Counted from the first letter of the stretch, positions 38,831 to 47,854 are shown. The stretch is 64,000 nucleotides of DNA from Nocardioides sp. BGMRC 2183 (GCA_008123405.1 VSSA01000015.1:37788-101787), one strand, 5' to 3'. Numbers and translations: made by a program. Notes: generated by a model from the sequence alone, not told the origin.

Positions 38831-39337
38831 TCAGCGGCGCGAGGTGCAGACCCAGCTCCAGACCTTGACCTTGCCGGGGCCACGCACGGCGTTGCGGGCC
38901 TTCCTGATTGCCTTCTTCTTGGTGAACGCGGCCCGGCCTGCCCACTCCTGGAGCGCGCCGTTCCGTCCCCGCCAGGCGACAGCGGCGCAGCCGTTGCGCA
39001 CCCACACGGCCCGCTTGCAGGCGCCGCGGGCGTCGGGATTGCGCTTCTTGCAGCGGTTCAGAACCGTGCTGACGGCGCGCTTCTTGGTGCCGTAGTTGTA
39101 GCCCCAGACGGCGTCGCCGGTCCTCGGGTTGACCGCGATCGCGCCGTAGCAACGGGGCACGCGGCAGCCGAGGCGGGCGTTGGTGCGCTCAGCGGTCTGG
39201 GCGTCGGCGCCAGGGACCGGCGCCGGCTCGGCCGGTGCTGCCGACGACGTCGGCGCCACCGCGAGCAGGGTCGCGAGCAGGGCGCCGACCGCGGCCAACA
39301 GTCCGGCGACGCGCAGGGGGAGGGAGAAGGTGTGCAT
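38831..39337 (-). CDS. Secreted DUF4189 protein
   Basis: The 168-residue protein begins MHTFSLPLRVAGLLAAVGAL and has a cleavable signal peptide to about residue 34. The mature part contains a DUF4189-type domain: CYGAIAVNPRTGDAVWGYNY, then AVSTVLNRCKKRN, CKRAVWVRNGCAAVAWRG, and a terminal VWSWVCTS. Six cysteines suggest disulfides. It is strongly basic. Function unknown. Confidence 0.8.
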   Translation of the reverse strand: MHTFSLPLRVAGLLAAVGALLATLLAVAPTSSAAPAEPAPVPGADAQTAERTNARLGCRVPRCYGAIAVNPRTGDAVWGYNYGTKKRAVSTVLNRCKKRNPDARGACKRAVWVRNGCAAVAWRGRNGALQEWAGRAAFTKKKAIRKARNAVRGPGKVKVWSWVCTSRR

Positions 39338-39456
39338 GGTGTGCTCCACAGGTAGATCTGATGGATGACTCTGGTCATCCGTTCCCGACCTCCTTCGAAC
39401 CAAACAAAGAACCGGGCGCTCGTAGGTCTTCGCTCATCGATTGCGACACTGGAGCG

Positions 39457-40242
39457 GTGAGTCTCCACAGCTTGGACGTCGGTGCATCCGGCAGTCGGAT
39501 CGTCTTCCTGCACGGGCTCTTCGGTCAGGGACGCAACTGGATGACGATCGGGAAGGCGCTCGCGGACGAGCATCGCGTCACCATGGTCGACCTCCCCGAT
39601 CACGGCCGCTCGCCGTGGACCGAGAGTTTCGACTATCTCGCCGTGGCCGACGCGGTCGCCGACCTGATCGACGGCACCGATGCGGCAACAGTGGTGGGCC
39701 ACTCGATGGGCGGCAAGGTGGCGATGCTGCTCGCCCTGCGCCACCCCGAGCTGGTACGACGCCTGGTGGTGGCCGACATGTCGCCGGTGCGCTACGGCCG
39801 GAATCCCGGTGGTCTCGCCCGCTACGCGCAGGCTCTGAACCGACTGGACCTGGTGGCCGTCGAGGCCCGGGAGGACGCCGACAGATTGCTCGAGCGCGAG
39901 GTGGGCGACCCGACGGTCCGCTCGTTCCTGCTGCAGAACCTGCGCCGCGATGATGGCCCGGCCCGGTGGCGGTGGCAGGCCAACCTCGCGCTGCTGGAGC
40001 GGGACATGCCGGTGATCGCCGACTGGCCGGAGGAGGCCCTGGCCGGCGTGGCGCCGTACCAGGGAGCGGTGCTGTGGGTGGCCGGCGGTCGGTCGGACTA
40101 CATCGCGGCCGAGTACGAGCCGGCGATGCAACGCTGGTTCCCCCGCTATCGCAAGCTGGTGATCAAGCAGGCCGGCCACTGGGTCCACTCGGAGCAGCCG
40201 GAGATCTTCACCGAGGCGGTCCGCCGCTTCGCCCGGGACTGA
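39457..40242 (+). CDS. Alpha/beta hydrolase
   Basis: The 261-residue protein from GTG 39457 is an alpha/beta-fold hydrolase: oxyanion segment FLHGLFGQGRNW, nucleophile elbow VVGHSMGGKVAM (Ser in GHSMG), late Asp in GGRSDYI and His in QAGHWVH. It resembles the YbfF esterase group; the substrate is unknown. GGAGC lies at the start and GACACT ends 6 nt before it, so a leaderless start is possible. Longer starts (for example 39361) would include Pro/Arg-rich sequence antisense to the neighbour. Confidence 0.88.
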   Translation: MSLHSLDVGASGSRIVFLHGLFGQGRNWMTIGKALADEHRVTMVDLPDHGRSPWTESFDYLAVADAVADLIDGTDAATVVGHSMGGKVAMLLALRHPELVRRLVVADMSPVRYGRNPGGLARYAQALNRLDLVAVEAREDADRLLEREVGDPTVRSFLLQNLRRDDGPARWRWQANLALLERDMPVIADWPEEALAGVAPYQGAVLWVAGGRSDYIAAEYEPAMQRWFPRYRKLVIKQAGHWVHSEQPEIFTEAVRRFARD

Positions 40243-40257
40243 GAAACCGGACGGCCA

Positions 40258-40797
40258 TCAGTCCTCGCCTGCCTGTCGCGCTCGGTAGGCGGCGACCGCG
40301 TTCCGGTTGCCACACGTGGTGGAGCAGAAGCGGCGCGAGCGGTTGCGGGACAGATCGACGACGACCCCCGCGCACTCCTCGTCAGCGCAGAGATCGAGAC
40401 GGCTGAGCTCGTCGGCACGGATCACGTCGATCATCGCCATCGCGGTCTCGACGACGATCCGCTCCGCGAGCGGGCGGTCGTCGGCGACGGCGTGCAGGTG
40501 CCAGTCGTAGGCGTCGTGGCGGACCAGTTGGGGGAGCGCCTGATGCTCGGCCAGCATCCGGTTGACGATCGCGACGGCGCTGTCCTGATCGGCGACGAGG
40601 AGCTCGCGCATCGGTGCGCGCGCCGTCCGGACCTGCTCCAGCTCCGCGGCGTCACCGTCGTAGCGACCGGTGTAGGCGAACTCGGTCATGAACGTCGCCA
40701 GGTCGGCGACGGTGCTCAGGGTGTCGGGGGGCTCCGCACTGTTGACGAGGTAGGCGGCCGCTTGCAGCGCGGTGGCGGTGTCATGAGCGAAAACCAC
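40258..40797 (-). CDS. CGNR zinc-finger transcriptional regulator
   Basis: The 179-residue protein has an N-terminal ABATE-type domain (AAYLVNSAEPPDTLSTVADL) and a C-terminal CGNR zinc finger: CADEECAGVVVDLSRNRSRRFC, then STTCGNRNAVAAYRAR, which supplies the name-giving CGNR. Such proteins bind DNA and often control a divergent efflux or metabolic gene. It is divergent to the EamA exporter, and their promoters overlap. GTG start at 40797; TAACCT ends 6 nt before it. Confidence 0.93.
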   Translation of the reverse strand: MVFAHDTATALQAAAYLVNSAEPPDTLSTVADLATFMTEFAYTGRYDGDAAELEQVRTARAPMRELLVADQDSAVAIVNRMLAEHQALPQLVRHDAYDWHLHAVADDRPLAERIVVETAMAMIDVIRADELSRLDLCADEECAGVVVDLSRNRSRRFCSTTCGNRNAVAAYRARQAGED

Positions 40798-40798
40798 T

Positions 40799-40827
40799 TT
40801 GACAGGTTACATCCTGCTCCGTATCGT
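40799..40827 (+). promoter_or_regulatory. EamA promoter, strong vegetative consensus
   Basis: TTGACA at 40799-40804 is 17 bp from TATCGT at 40822-40827, the best sigma-70-type promoter I see in the window. The -10 ends 8 nt before the ATG at 40836. The -35 hexamer begins one base from the GTG of the divergent regulator. Confidence 0.75.
40804..40809 (-). promoter_or_regulatory. Putative -10 element of the CGNR regulator gene
   Basis: TAACCT on the minus strand ends 6 nt before the GTG at 40797. It shares base 40804 with the -35 of the EamA promoter, so polymerase cannot occupy both at once. Confidence 0.5.
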
Positions 40828-40835
40828 CATGACCC

Positions 40836-41804
40836 ATGGCGACGATGACTCATGACACGGTGGAGGTGCGCACGGCGACCACCACCCGAGGACTGACCCT
40901 GGCCCTGGTGTCGGCCGCGACCTTCGGCATGTCGGGGGCATTGGCCCGCCCGCTGTTGGACGCGGGGTGGACACCCGGTTCGGTGGTGCTGATCCGGATC
41001 CTGATCGGCGCCGTCGTCGTGCTCCCGTTCGGGATCGCCGCGCTGCGCGGCCGCTGGCACCTGCTCCGCGCCAACCTCACCCGGATCGCCCTCTACGGCG
41101 TCCTGGCGGTCGCCGGCGCACAGTTCTGCTACTTCTCCGCGGTGCAGTACATGAAGGTCGGGCCCGCGCTGATGATCGAATACACCGCGCCGGTCGCGGT
41201 GGTGCTCTGGATGTGGCTGCGCCACGGACAGCGGCCGGGTCCGACCACGCTGCTGGGTGCCGCCGTCGCCGCGCTCGGGCTGCTGCTGGTGCTGGAGATC
41301 TTCTCCGGGACCGCCGTCGACCCGCTCGGCGTGGCGTGGGCGCTGGCCGCGATGGTCGGCGCCGCGTCGTACTTCCTGATCTCGGCCGACGACCGCTCCG
41401 GCCTCCCGCCGATGAGCCTGGCCGCCGGCGGTCTCCTGGTCGGCGCCGGCTCGCTCGGGCTGCTCGCCCTGATCGGTGTGTTGCCGATGAGCGCCAGCAC
41501 CGCCACGGTCGGGTACGGCGACCTCGAGCTCGCCTGGTGGGTGCCGCTGATCGCCCTTGGCGTGCTCACCGCCGCGGTCTCCTACGTGACCGGCATCGGC
41601 GCCGCTCGGGTGCTCGGCTCCCGGGTGGCCTCGTTCGTCGCTCTCTGCGAGGTGATCTTCGCCGTGATCTGGGCCTGGCTGCTGCTCGCGGAGCTGCCCG
41701 GTTGGGGCCAGCTGCTCGGCGGCCTGCTGATCCTCATCGGCGTGGTCGCGGTCAAGTTGGGGGAGCGCTCCGTCGTGGTCACCGCGGAGCCGGTCACCGT
41801 CTGA
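40836..41804 (+). CDS. EamA/DMT-superfamily transporter
   Basis: The 322-residue protein has ten membrane helices in two EamA repeats (residues about 15-145 and 160-310), typical of drug/metabolite exporters of the RhtA/YdcZ type. Motifs include FGMSGALARPLLDAGW, the ALMIEYTAPVAVVLW segment and SRVASFVALCEVIFAVIWAWLLL. The substrate is unknown. The adjacent divergent CGNR regulator and overlapping promoters suggest it is the regulated target. A hairpin follows the stop codon. Confidence 0.92.
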   Translation: MATMTHDTVEVRTATTTRGLTLALVSAATFGMSGALARPLLDAGWTPGSVVLIRILIGAVVVLPFGIAALRGRWHLLRANLTRIALYGVLAVAGAQFCYFSAVQYMKVGPALMIEYTAPVAVVLWMWLRHGQRPGPTTLLGAAVAALGLLLVLEIFSGTAVDPLGVAWALAAMVGAASYFLISADDRSGLPPMSLAAGGLLVGAGSLGLLALIGVLPMSASTATVGYGDLELAWWVPLIALGVLTAAVSYVTGIGAARVLGSRVASFVALCEVIFAVIWAWLLLAELPGWGQLLGGLLILIGVVAVKLGERSVVVTAEPVTV

Positions 41805-41807
41805 CCG

Positions 41808-41843
41808 GCCAGCACGGGGCGTCGTCGACAGCCCCGTGCTGGC
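41808..41843 (+). terminator. Hairpin terminator of the EamA gene
   Basis: A perfect 13-bp stem (GCCAGCACGGGGC and its complement) with a 10-nt loop starts four bases after the stop codon. No T-tract. Confidence 0.7.
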
Positions 41844-41851
41844 GGCTGCTT

Positions 41852-42011
41852 AGAGATCGCACGGATAGGGACGCCTGCTGCGCGCCGCCCCGCGGGCGCC
41901 TCGCCGCGTTGCGACCGCTCGACGTGCCACCAGCACGCCGTCGCGCCCGCGCCTTGCGAGGCATCCCGCGGATGCGACGCTCGCGACGGCGTCCCTATCC
42001 GTGCGACCTCT
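41852..42011. repeat. Long-hairpin intergenic element, copy C
   Basis: Outer arms 41852-41875 and 41988-42011 are complementary at 23 of 24 positions (the 5' arm starts AGAGATCGCACGG). The inner ends CCTGCTGCGCGCCGC and GCGACGCTCGCGACGGCG match copies A and B, but the middle differs. Internally CCGCGGG/GCCTCGC segments also pair, so the whole can fold as one long hairpin. It fills the space between two convergent genes, and its last base is the first base of the stop codon of the coiled-coil gene. Confidence 0.85.
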
Positions 42012-43240
42012 TAGCTCTCGTCGTCGCCGAAGCCCGAGATCAGCTCGGCCAGCGAGGACAGCTGGGCGGTGATCGAGTCGCGACGCTTGGTGAGGCGGTC
42101 GAGCTCGGACCGCGCCTGGGCGATCTCGCGCTGCACCTCGGCGTCGCCGCTGGCGGTCGCGGACTCGGCCTGCGCCCGGGCGGAGGCGACGATCTGCTCG
42201 GCCTCGCGGCGGGCGCGGGTCAACAGGGCATCGGACTCGGACTGGGCCGCGGCGCGGTTGGCCGCCGCCTGCTTGGTCGCCTCCGAAGCGCGCTCTTCGG
42301 CGGCCACGGCCCGCTGCTCGGCCTCCTCGACCAGCCGCTTGGTCTCGGCCACAGCGGTGTTGTGGTGGTCGGTCGCCTCACGAGCGAGGCGCTCCTTCTC
42401 CACGGCGAGCGCGCGCCGGGCCTCCTGGACCTCACGGTCGACCGCGGCCCGCGCCTGCTCGGCCTCACGGACGGCACCGGAGCGGAGCTCGCCGGCCTCC
42501 TGCTGAGCGGCGAGCCGCAGTTGGTCGGCCTCGCGTTTGGCCGCGGCCAGCACGTCGGCAGCCTCACCCTGGGCGAGCGCCCGCTCCTGCTCGGCGTCGG
42601 CGAGCAGGCGGGCCCTGTTCTCGTCCAGTTCGCGCAGCTGGACCGAACGCATGTCGTCGGCCTCGCGCTCGGCCTCGGCGCGGATCGCCTTGGCGTCCCG
42701 GGTCGCCTGACTGCGGATCTCGGCGGCCTCCGACTCGGCGCCCGAGCGGATCTCGGCGGCCTCCTCCTCGGCGAGTCGGAGCATCGCGGAGGCGCGGCCG
42801 CCGAGTCCGGCGTAGGACGGGGTCTCGTTCTCGGCGAGCTCGTCCTTCGCCCGCTCCAGTGCGGCGGTGAGCGCCGCGACCTGCTGCTCGGACTCAGCGA
42901 GGCTCGCGCCGAGCCCGGCCTTCTCGCTGGCCAGCTGTCGGATCTGGGCGTCGACCGCAGCGCGATCGTAGCCGCCACGGCGGACCACCGGGATGCTGCT
43001 GACCGGAACGGTCGAGGCGCCCTCGCCCTGGCCGGCGGATGGTCGAGCACCCTGCGAAGCCGCGCCGGGCGCCGGGCGTGAGGGCGTGGCGGAGGTGGCG
43101 GACGGCGCCTTCTCGGCCGGGACAGCAGGCATGACCTGTGTCGGCTGAGAGTCGTCGGATGATTTCTTGGTGGCCGCCGACTTCTCGGCGTCGTCGCCGT
43201 TGGTCGGTTCGTCGAAGATGGACAGGCCCTGGTCGCTCAT
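42011..43240 (-). CDS. Long coiled-coil protein, FilP/Scy/DivIVA-like
   Basis: The 409-residue protein starts at ATG 43240 (MSDQGLSIFDEPTNGDD). Residues 1-95 are disordered (Ser/Ala/Pro/Lys). A DivIVA-like entry motif SIPVVRRGGYDRAAVDAQIRQ follows, then almost continuous coiled coil (about 110-395) of Ala/Glu/Arg heptads including ETPSYAGLGGRASAMLRLAEEEAAEI. This segment recalls FilP and Scy of Streptomyces, which organise polar growth. In S. coelicolor those genes also stand next to the methylmalonyl-CoA epimerase and thiolase genes. Function in this organism is inferred only. Its stop codon touches repeat copy C. Confidence 0.82.
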   Translation of the reverse strand: MSDQGLSIFDEPTNGDDAEKSAATKKSSDDSQPTQVMPAVPAEKAPSATSATPSRPAPGAASQGARPSAGQGEGASTVPVSSIPVVRRGGYDRAAVDAQIRQLASEKAGLGASLAESEQQVAALTAALERAKDELAENETPSYAGLGGRASAMLRLAEEEAAEIRSGAESEAAEIRSQATRDAKAIRAEAEREADDMRSVQLRELDENRARLLADAEQERALAQGEAADVLAAAKREADQLRLAAQQEAGELRSGAVREAEQARAAVDREVQEARRALAVEKERLAREATDHHNTAVAETKRLVEEAEQRAVAAEERASEATKQAAANRAAAQSESDALLTRARREAEQIVASARAQAESATASGDAEVQREIAQARSELDRLTKRRDSITAQLSSLAELISGFGDDES

Positions 43241-43361
43241 CGAGAGAGGCTCCGTGCGGTGTGAGTGAAGGATGCGGGGACGTGCCCCATGATCCCCGAT
43301 CGGACAACCGGATCCCACCCCGGTGCCCCCGCTTTCTGTGCGTGTCGAGGAAAGAAAGTCG

Positions 43362-43394
43362 CGGACCCCGGTCGTCGGGGACGACCGGGGTCCG
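43362..43394 (-). terminator. Rho-independent terminator of ccr
   Basis: A perfect 15-bp stem (arms 43362-43376 and 43380-43394) with a 3-nt loop; on the minus strand it is followed by CGACTTTCTTTCC. It lies 24 bp after the ccr stop codon. Confidence 0.8.
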
Positions 43395-43417
43395 GAGGGG
43401 CGCGGTGGGTGCCGCGC

Positions 43418-44758
43418 TCAGATGCCGCGGAAGAGGTTGATCTTGTCGAGGTGCTGCTCGCGGAGCTCGGTGTTGCGCACGCCGAGTCCCTCCTCCGGCG
43501 AGAGGCAGAGCACGCCGACCTTGCCCTGGTGCTTGTTGTGGTGCACGTCGAGCGCGGCCTGACCGGTCTCCTCGAGCGTGTAGGTGCGCGAGAGCGTCGG
43601 GTGGATCTTGCCCTGCGCGATCAGGCGGTTGGCCTCCCACGACTCGCGGTAGTTGGCGAAGTGGCTGGAGATGATCTTCTTGAGGTTCATCCACAGGTAG
43701 CGGTTGTCGTACTCGTGCATGTAGCCCGAGGTGGACGCACACGTGGTGATGGTGCCGCCCTTGCGGGTGACGTAGACCGAGGCGCCGAAGGTCTCCCGTC
43801 CGGGGTGCTCGAAGACGATGTCGATGTCCTCGCCGCCGGTGAGCTCGCGGATGGCCTTGCCGAAACGCTGCCACTCCTTGGGGTTCTGCTTCGTGCCCTC
43901 GTCGTTCCAGAACTTCGGGGCGAGCTCGGAACGGTTGATGACCATCTCGGCGCCCATGTTGCGCACGATCTGGGCCTTCTCCTCGTTGGAGACCACGCAG
44001 ATCGGGTTCGCTCCGCCGTTGAGTGCGTACTGCGTGGCGAAGCCGCCGAGACCACCCGAAGCGCCCCAGATCAGCACGTTGTCGCCCTGCTTCATGTTGC
44101 CGCCGTTGGCGGAGACGAGCTGGCGGTAGGCGGTGCAGTTGACCAGGCCGGGGGAGGCCGCCTCCTCCCAGGTGAGGTGCTCCGGCTTGGGCATGAGCTG
44201 ATTCGCCTTGACCATCGCGACGTCGGCCAGGCCGCCGAAGTTGGTCTCGAAACCCCAGATGCGCTGGGAGGGGTCCATCATCGTGTCGTTGTGGCCGTCG
44301 GGTGCCTCCAGCTCGACGGAGAGGCAGTGCGCGACGACGCGGTCGCCGGCCTTCCACTTGGTCACACCCGGCCCGGTGGCGAGCACCACGCCGGACAGGT
44401 CCGAGCCGACGATGTGGTACGGCAGGTCGTGTCGGGCGCCCAGGTCCGACTCGCGGCCGTAGCGCTCCAGGAAGCCGAAGGTGGAGACCGGCTCGAAGAT
44501 CGAGGTCCACACGGTGTTGTAGTTGATCGCCGAGGCCATCACAGCCACGATCGCCTCCCCGGGACCGAGGTCGGGGAGCGGTACGTCGTCGACGTGGAGC
44601 GACGCGCGCGGGTCCTTCTCCTTGGAGGGGACGCCCTCGAACATGTCCACCTCGTCCTTGTGGACGGTCACCGCCCGATAGGACTCCGGCAGGTCGAGGT
44701 TGGCGAAGTCGTCGGCGGTGGTGGCGTCGGACTGGATGGCGTCGAGGATGTGCTGCAC
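43418..44758 (-). CDS. ccrA: Crotonyl-CoA carboxylase/reductase
   Basis: Ccr carboxylates and reduces crotonyl-CoA to ethylmalonyl-CoA with NADPH and CO2; it is the defining enzyme of the ethylmalonyl-CoA pathway. It also makes extender units for polyketides. The GTG at 44758 gives 446 residues, as in Streptomyces Ccr (447, from memory). It is an MDR-family enzyme: HDLPYHIVGSDLSGVVLATG, WGFETNFGGLADVAMVKANQ, nucleotide loop LIWGASGGLGGFATQYAL, and DIVFEHPGRETFGASVYVT, a region involved in CO2 binding. The ~160-bp region upstream is shared with divergent pxpA and holds three GTAAC repeats. The frame is open to 44902, but the extension has no match. Confidence 0.96.
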   Translation of the reverse strand: MQHILDAIQSDATTADDFANLDLPESYRAVTVHKDEVDMFEGVPSKEKDPRASLHVDDVPLPDLGPGEAIVAVMASAINYNTVWTSIFEPVSTFGFLERYGRESDLGARHDLPYHIVGSDLSGVVLATGPGVTKWKAGDRVVAHCLSVELEAPDGHNDTMMDPSQRIWGFETNFGGLADVAMVKANQLMPKPEHLTWEEAASPGLVNCTAYRQLVSANGGNMKQGDNVLIWGASGGLGGFATQYALNGGANPICVVSNEEKAQIVRNMGAEMVINRSELAPKFWNDEGTKQNPKEWQRFGKAIRELTGGEDIDIVFEHPGRETFGASVYVTRKGGTITTCASTSGYMHEYDNRYLWMNLKKIISSHFANYRESWEANRLIAQGKIHPTLSRTYTLEETGQAALDVHHNKHQGKVGVLCLSPEEGLGVRNTELREQHLDKINLFRGI

Positions 44759-44919
44759 GAGCGTCGTCTCCCTAGCTGCGAACGATTGGTCGCGGATGTC
44801 GTGACTGCCGCCGCGCAGGACGGCCGAACGCGCCGAAGATACCTGCCGGTAACCTCTGTCGTCCCGGTTCGTGACCGGCGTCTCACTCCTGTAACGGTCC
44901 AATGCGTAACGATAGGTGG

Positions 44920-45681
44920 ATGGACGCGCTCAGTGGTTCTCCAGCGGCACTGGCAGGCGAGCCGGAGGTCATCGATCTCAATGCCGACGTGGGGGAGTCG
45001 TTCGGCCGCTGGCAGCTCGGCGACGACGAGGCGCTGCTGCCGCACCTGAGCAGTGCCAACGTCGCTTGTGGCTTCCACGCCGGCGATCCAGCGACGCTGC
45101 GCCGCACCGTGGCACGGGCCGCCGCGCTGAGCGTCACGGTGGGTGCCCAGGTCGGCTACCGCGACCTGGCCGGCTTCGGTCGACGTTTCATCGACGTGGC
45201 GCCCGACGACCTCCGTGCCGACGTCCTCTACCAGCTCGGCGCGTTGGAGGGCCTGGCCCGTGCCTCCGGCACCCGGGTCGCCTACCTCAAGCCGCACGGT
45301 GCGCTCTATCACGCGCTGCGCTCCGACCGGGGCCAGGCCGAGGCGGTGGTGCAGGCGGTGCTCGACTTCGGCGGACTTCCGGTCCTGGGCTTCCCTGGCG
45401 CCGTGGTGCTGGACCTAGCGACCGAGGCCGGCCTCCCGGTCGTGGCCGAGGGCTTCGCCGACCGGGCGTATCGGTCCGACGGCACCCTGGTCCCGCGGAC
45501 CGAACCGGGCGCGCTGCTCACCGACCCGGACGCGGTCGCGGCGCAGGCCGCCGCTCTGGCGTCCGACGGCGCGGTCGGGTCACTCTGCGTGCACGGTGAC
45601 TCGCCGGATGCGCCCGCGCTCGCAGCGGCGGTGCGCCGGGGCCTGGAGTCCGCCGGGATGCGGATCGCGGCGTTCGCATGA
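44920..45681 (+). CDS. pxpA: 5-oxoprolinase subunit A (LamB/YcsF family)
   Basis: PxpA with PxpB and PxpC hydrolyses 5-oxoproline to glutamate using ATP, a damage-control reaction. The 253-residue protein has [50 protein letters not shown] and [11 protein letters not shown], all family signatures. I take the ATG at 44920, with AACGAT 6 nt upstream; an ATG at 44902 would add six residues. ATGA overlap with pxpB. Confidence 0.93.
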   Translation: MDALSGSPAALAGEPEVIDLNADVGESFGRWQLGDDEALLPHLSSANVACGFHAGDPATLRRTVARAAALSVTVGAQVGYRDLAGFGRRFIDVAPDDLRADVLYQLGALEGLARASGTRVAYLKPHGALYHALRSDRGQAEAVVQAVLDFGGLPVLGFPGAVVLDLATEAGLPVVAEGFADRAYRSDGTLVPRTEPGALLTDPDAVAAQAAALASDGAVGSLCVHGDSPDAPALAAAVRRGLESAGMRIAAFA

Positions 45682-46343
45682 ACCCACGCTGGCATCCCTA
45701 CGGCGACCGCGGGCTCCTGCTCGAGGTGGCCGACACCGAGACCGTGGTGGCCGCGACCGACGCCCTGCGCGCGCTCGCGCAGGTCGAGGAACTGGTGGTC
45801 GACCTGGTGCCGGCTGCTCGCACGGTCCTGCTCGTCGCCCGTCCCGGGGTCGACCCACGGCGGCTCCGTGAGCTGCTCCCGCCGCCGGATGCCCTGGTGG
45901 CGGACCGTCCTGCGAACCGCGCGGGCGGCGGGGACGGCCCGGGCAGCGCGGACGAGGTCGAGATACCGGTGACCTATGACGGACCTGATCTCGATGAGGT
46001 CGGGGAGCTGACCGGCCTCGGGCCGGCCGGCGTCGTCGCCGCCCACACCGGCGGCGTGTGGCGGGTCGCCTTCTGCGGGTTCGCGCCCGGGTTCGGCTAC
46101 CTCGTCGGGGGAGACCCCCGGCTGGAGGTGCCGCGGCACGAGACTCCACGGCAACGAGTGCCGGTCGGTGCCGTGGGGCTCGCTGGCACGTTCAGCGGCG
46201 TCTACCCGCGGTCCTCGCCGGGGGGCTGGCAGCTGATCGGGCGCACCGACCTCGTGCTCTGGGACGTGGATCGACAGCCGCCGGCGTTGCTGGCGCCCGG
46301 CACGAGCGTGCGGTTCGTCGACGTTGCCGGGGCCTCCCGATGA
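45678..46343 (+). CDS. pxpB: 5-oxoprolinase subunit B
   Basis: The 221-residue PxpB/KipI-type protein has [14 protein letters not shown] at the start, [19 protein letters not shown], then [18 protein letters not shown] and [20 protein letters not shown], the conserved cyclophilin-like core. It is coupled to pxpA (ATGA) and pxpC (ATGA). Confidence 0.94.
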   Translation: MNPRWHPYGDRGLLLEVADTETVVAATDALRALAQVEELVVDLVPAARTVLLVARPGVDPRRLRELLPPPDALVADRPANRAGGGDGPGSADEVEIPVTYDGPDLDEVGELTGLGPAGVVAAHTGGVWRVAFCGFAPGFGYLVGGDPRLEVPRHETPRQRVPVGAVGLAGTFSGVYPRSSPGGWQLIGRTDLVLWDVDRQPPALLAPGTSVRFVDVAGASR

Positions 46344-47206
46344 ATGCGAGCGCCCTGCTCGTGCGGGAGTGCGCCGGGCAGGTGCTCGTGCAGGACGCCG
46401 GAAGGGCGGGACTGGCCGCCCTCGGGGTCGGGTCGAGCGGTGCGGCCGACCGGGCGTCGTACCGACTGGCGAACCGGCTGCTCGGGAACGCCGACGGTGC
46501 GGCGGTGTTGGAGGTTGTGCTCGGCGGTCTCGAGGTCGAGGCGCGAGGTGTCTGCTGGGTCTGCGTCACGGGTGCGCCGACTCCGCTGTGGGTGGACGGC
46601 CGCGCGGAGCCGACGGGCGCGGTCCTTGCGCTCCGTCCCGGTCAGCGTCTGCGCCTCGGGATACCGGCCAACGGAGTGCGGAGCTATCTGGGTGTGCGGG
46701 GAGGGTTCGCGGTCACTCCCGTGTTGGGGTCGGCCGCCCGAGACACCCTTGCCGAGCTCGGACCGCCACCGGTCCAAGCTGCCGACGTCCTCGTGCTCGC
46801 CGACCGCGTGGAGGGGCCCCTGCTGGTCGAGGCGGTCCCGCCCACCACCTTCGCCGACCCGGTGGTGCTCGGCGTGGTCCCGGGCCCGCGCGACGACTGG
46901 TTCACCGATCCCGATGTGCTGGTGCGCGAGACCTGGAGCGTCGAGTCCCACAGCGATCGGGTCGGGATCCGGTTGTCGGGCGCTCCGCCGCTGGAGCGGC
47001 GGGCGCCGGAGGTCCAGCTGTCGAGCGAGGCGACCCTGCGCGGCGCGATCCAGGTGCCGCCGCGCGGTCACCCGGTCGTCCTGGGTGCCGACCACCCCGT
47101 CACCGGCGGCTACCCGGTGATCGGGGTGGTGGTCGACCGTGACACCGACCGGTTGGCGCAGCTGCGACCCGGGGAGACCGTGCGATTCTCCTGGGTCCAG
47201 CGATGA
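46340..47206 (+). CDS. pxpC: 5-oxoprolinase subunit C
   Basis: The 288-residue PxpC/KipA-type protein has [60 protein letters not shown] and [12 protein letters not shown], with a C-terminal [20 protein letters not shown]. It completes the pxpABC operon. It converges on the epimerase gene with six bases between the stop codons. Confidence 0.94.
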   Translation: MNASALLVRECAGQVLVQDAGRAGLAALGVGSSGAADRASYRLANRLLGNADGAAVLEVVLGGLEVEARGVCWVCVTGAPTPLWVDGRAEPTGAVLALRPGQRLRLGIPANGVRSYLGVRGGFAVTPVLGSAARDTLAELGPPPVQAADVLVLADRVEGPLLVEAVPPTTFADPVVLGVVPGPRDDWFTDPDVLVRETWSVESHSDRVGIRLSGAPPLERRAPEVQLSSEATLRGAIQVPPRGHPVVLGADHPVTGGYPVIGVVVDRDTDRLAQLRPGETVRFSWVQR

Positions 47207-47212
47207 CGTCCG

Positions 47213-47662
47213 TCAGTGACCGTTGCTCGCCGGCTCGACCAGCTCGACCAGCACGCCACCGGCGTCCTTGGGGTGGACGAAGTTGATCCGGCTGTCGGCT
47301 GTGCCGCGCTTCGGCTCGGGGTAGAGCAGGCGCACACCGCGCTCGCGCAGGACGGTCGAGACCCGGTCCAGGTCGGTCACGCGGTAGGCCATCTGCTGCA
47401 CTCCGGGACCGCTGCGGTCGAGGAACTTCGCGATCGTCGACTCCTCGTTGAGCGGCGCCAGGAGCTGGATGCAGGATCCGGAGTCACCGACCGCGACCAT
47501 CGCCTCCCGGACCCCCTGCTCCTCGTTGACCTCTTCGTGCACCGTCACCATGCCGAACGTGTCGCGGTAGAAGGCGATCGCGACGTCCAGGTCCGGGACC
47601 GCGATGCCGACGTGGTCGATCGCGGTGAACAACTGCTCGGGCAGGTCCTCAGTGATGCTCAT
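47213..47662 (-). CDS. mce: Methylmalonyl-CoA/ethylmalonyl-CoA epimerase
   Basis: This VOC-fold metalloenzyme interconverts the 2R and 2S forms of methylmalonyl- and ethylmalonyl-CoA. The 149-residue protein starts at ATG 47662. Metal ligands by family are His17 (AIDHVGIAV), Gln66 (CIQLLAP) and Glu140 (VLVELVEP). The usual third His, in the GVHHIAF motif, is replaced by Gln (GPGVQQMAY, residues 86-93). I recall the same change in the mycobacterial homologue. CACAAT ends 7 nt upstream, a weak leaderless candidate. Confidence 0.93.
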   Translation of the reverse strand: MSITEDLPEQLFTAIDHVGIAVPDLDVAIAFYRDTFGMVTVHEEVNEEQGVREAMVAVGDSGSCIQLLAPLNEESTIAKFLDRSGPGVQQMAYRVTDLDRVSTVLRERGVRLLYPEPKRGTADSRINFVHPKDAGGVLVELVEPASNGH

Positions 47663-47854
47663 GCGGGCTATTGTGCCGGGAGGGGGCTGTGACGAGTGCC
47701 TCACCGGTCGGCGCTGGACGCTCTCGCGGAGTCGACTACCCGCGAGTAGTGTGCCGAGCAGTCCGGCCCGATCAGCTCGCGCCCGGCTCCCGCACCAGTC
47801 CATCCCGACGTCGACCCGGAGCGCTGGCCGACGTCATGGAGTCACGGAGGAACC

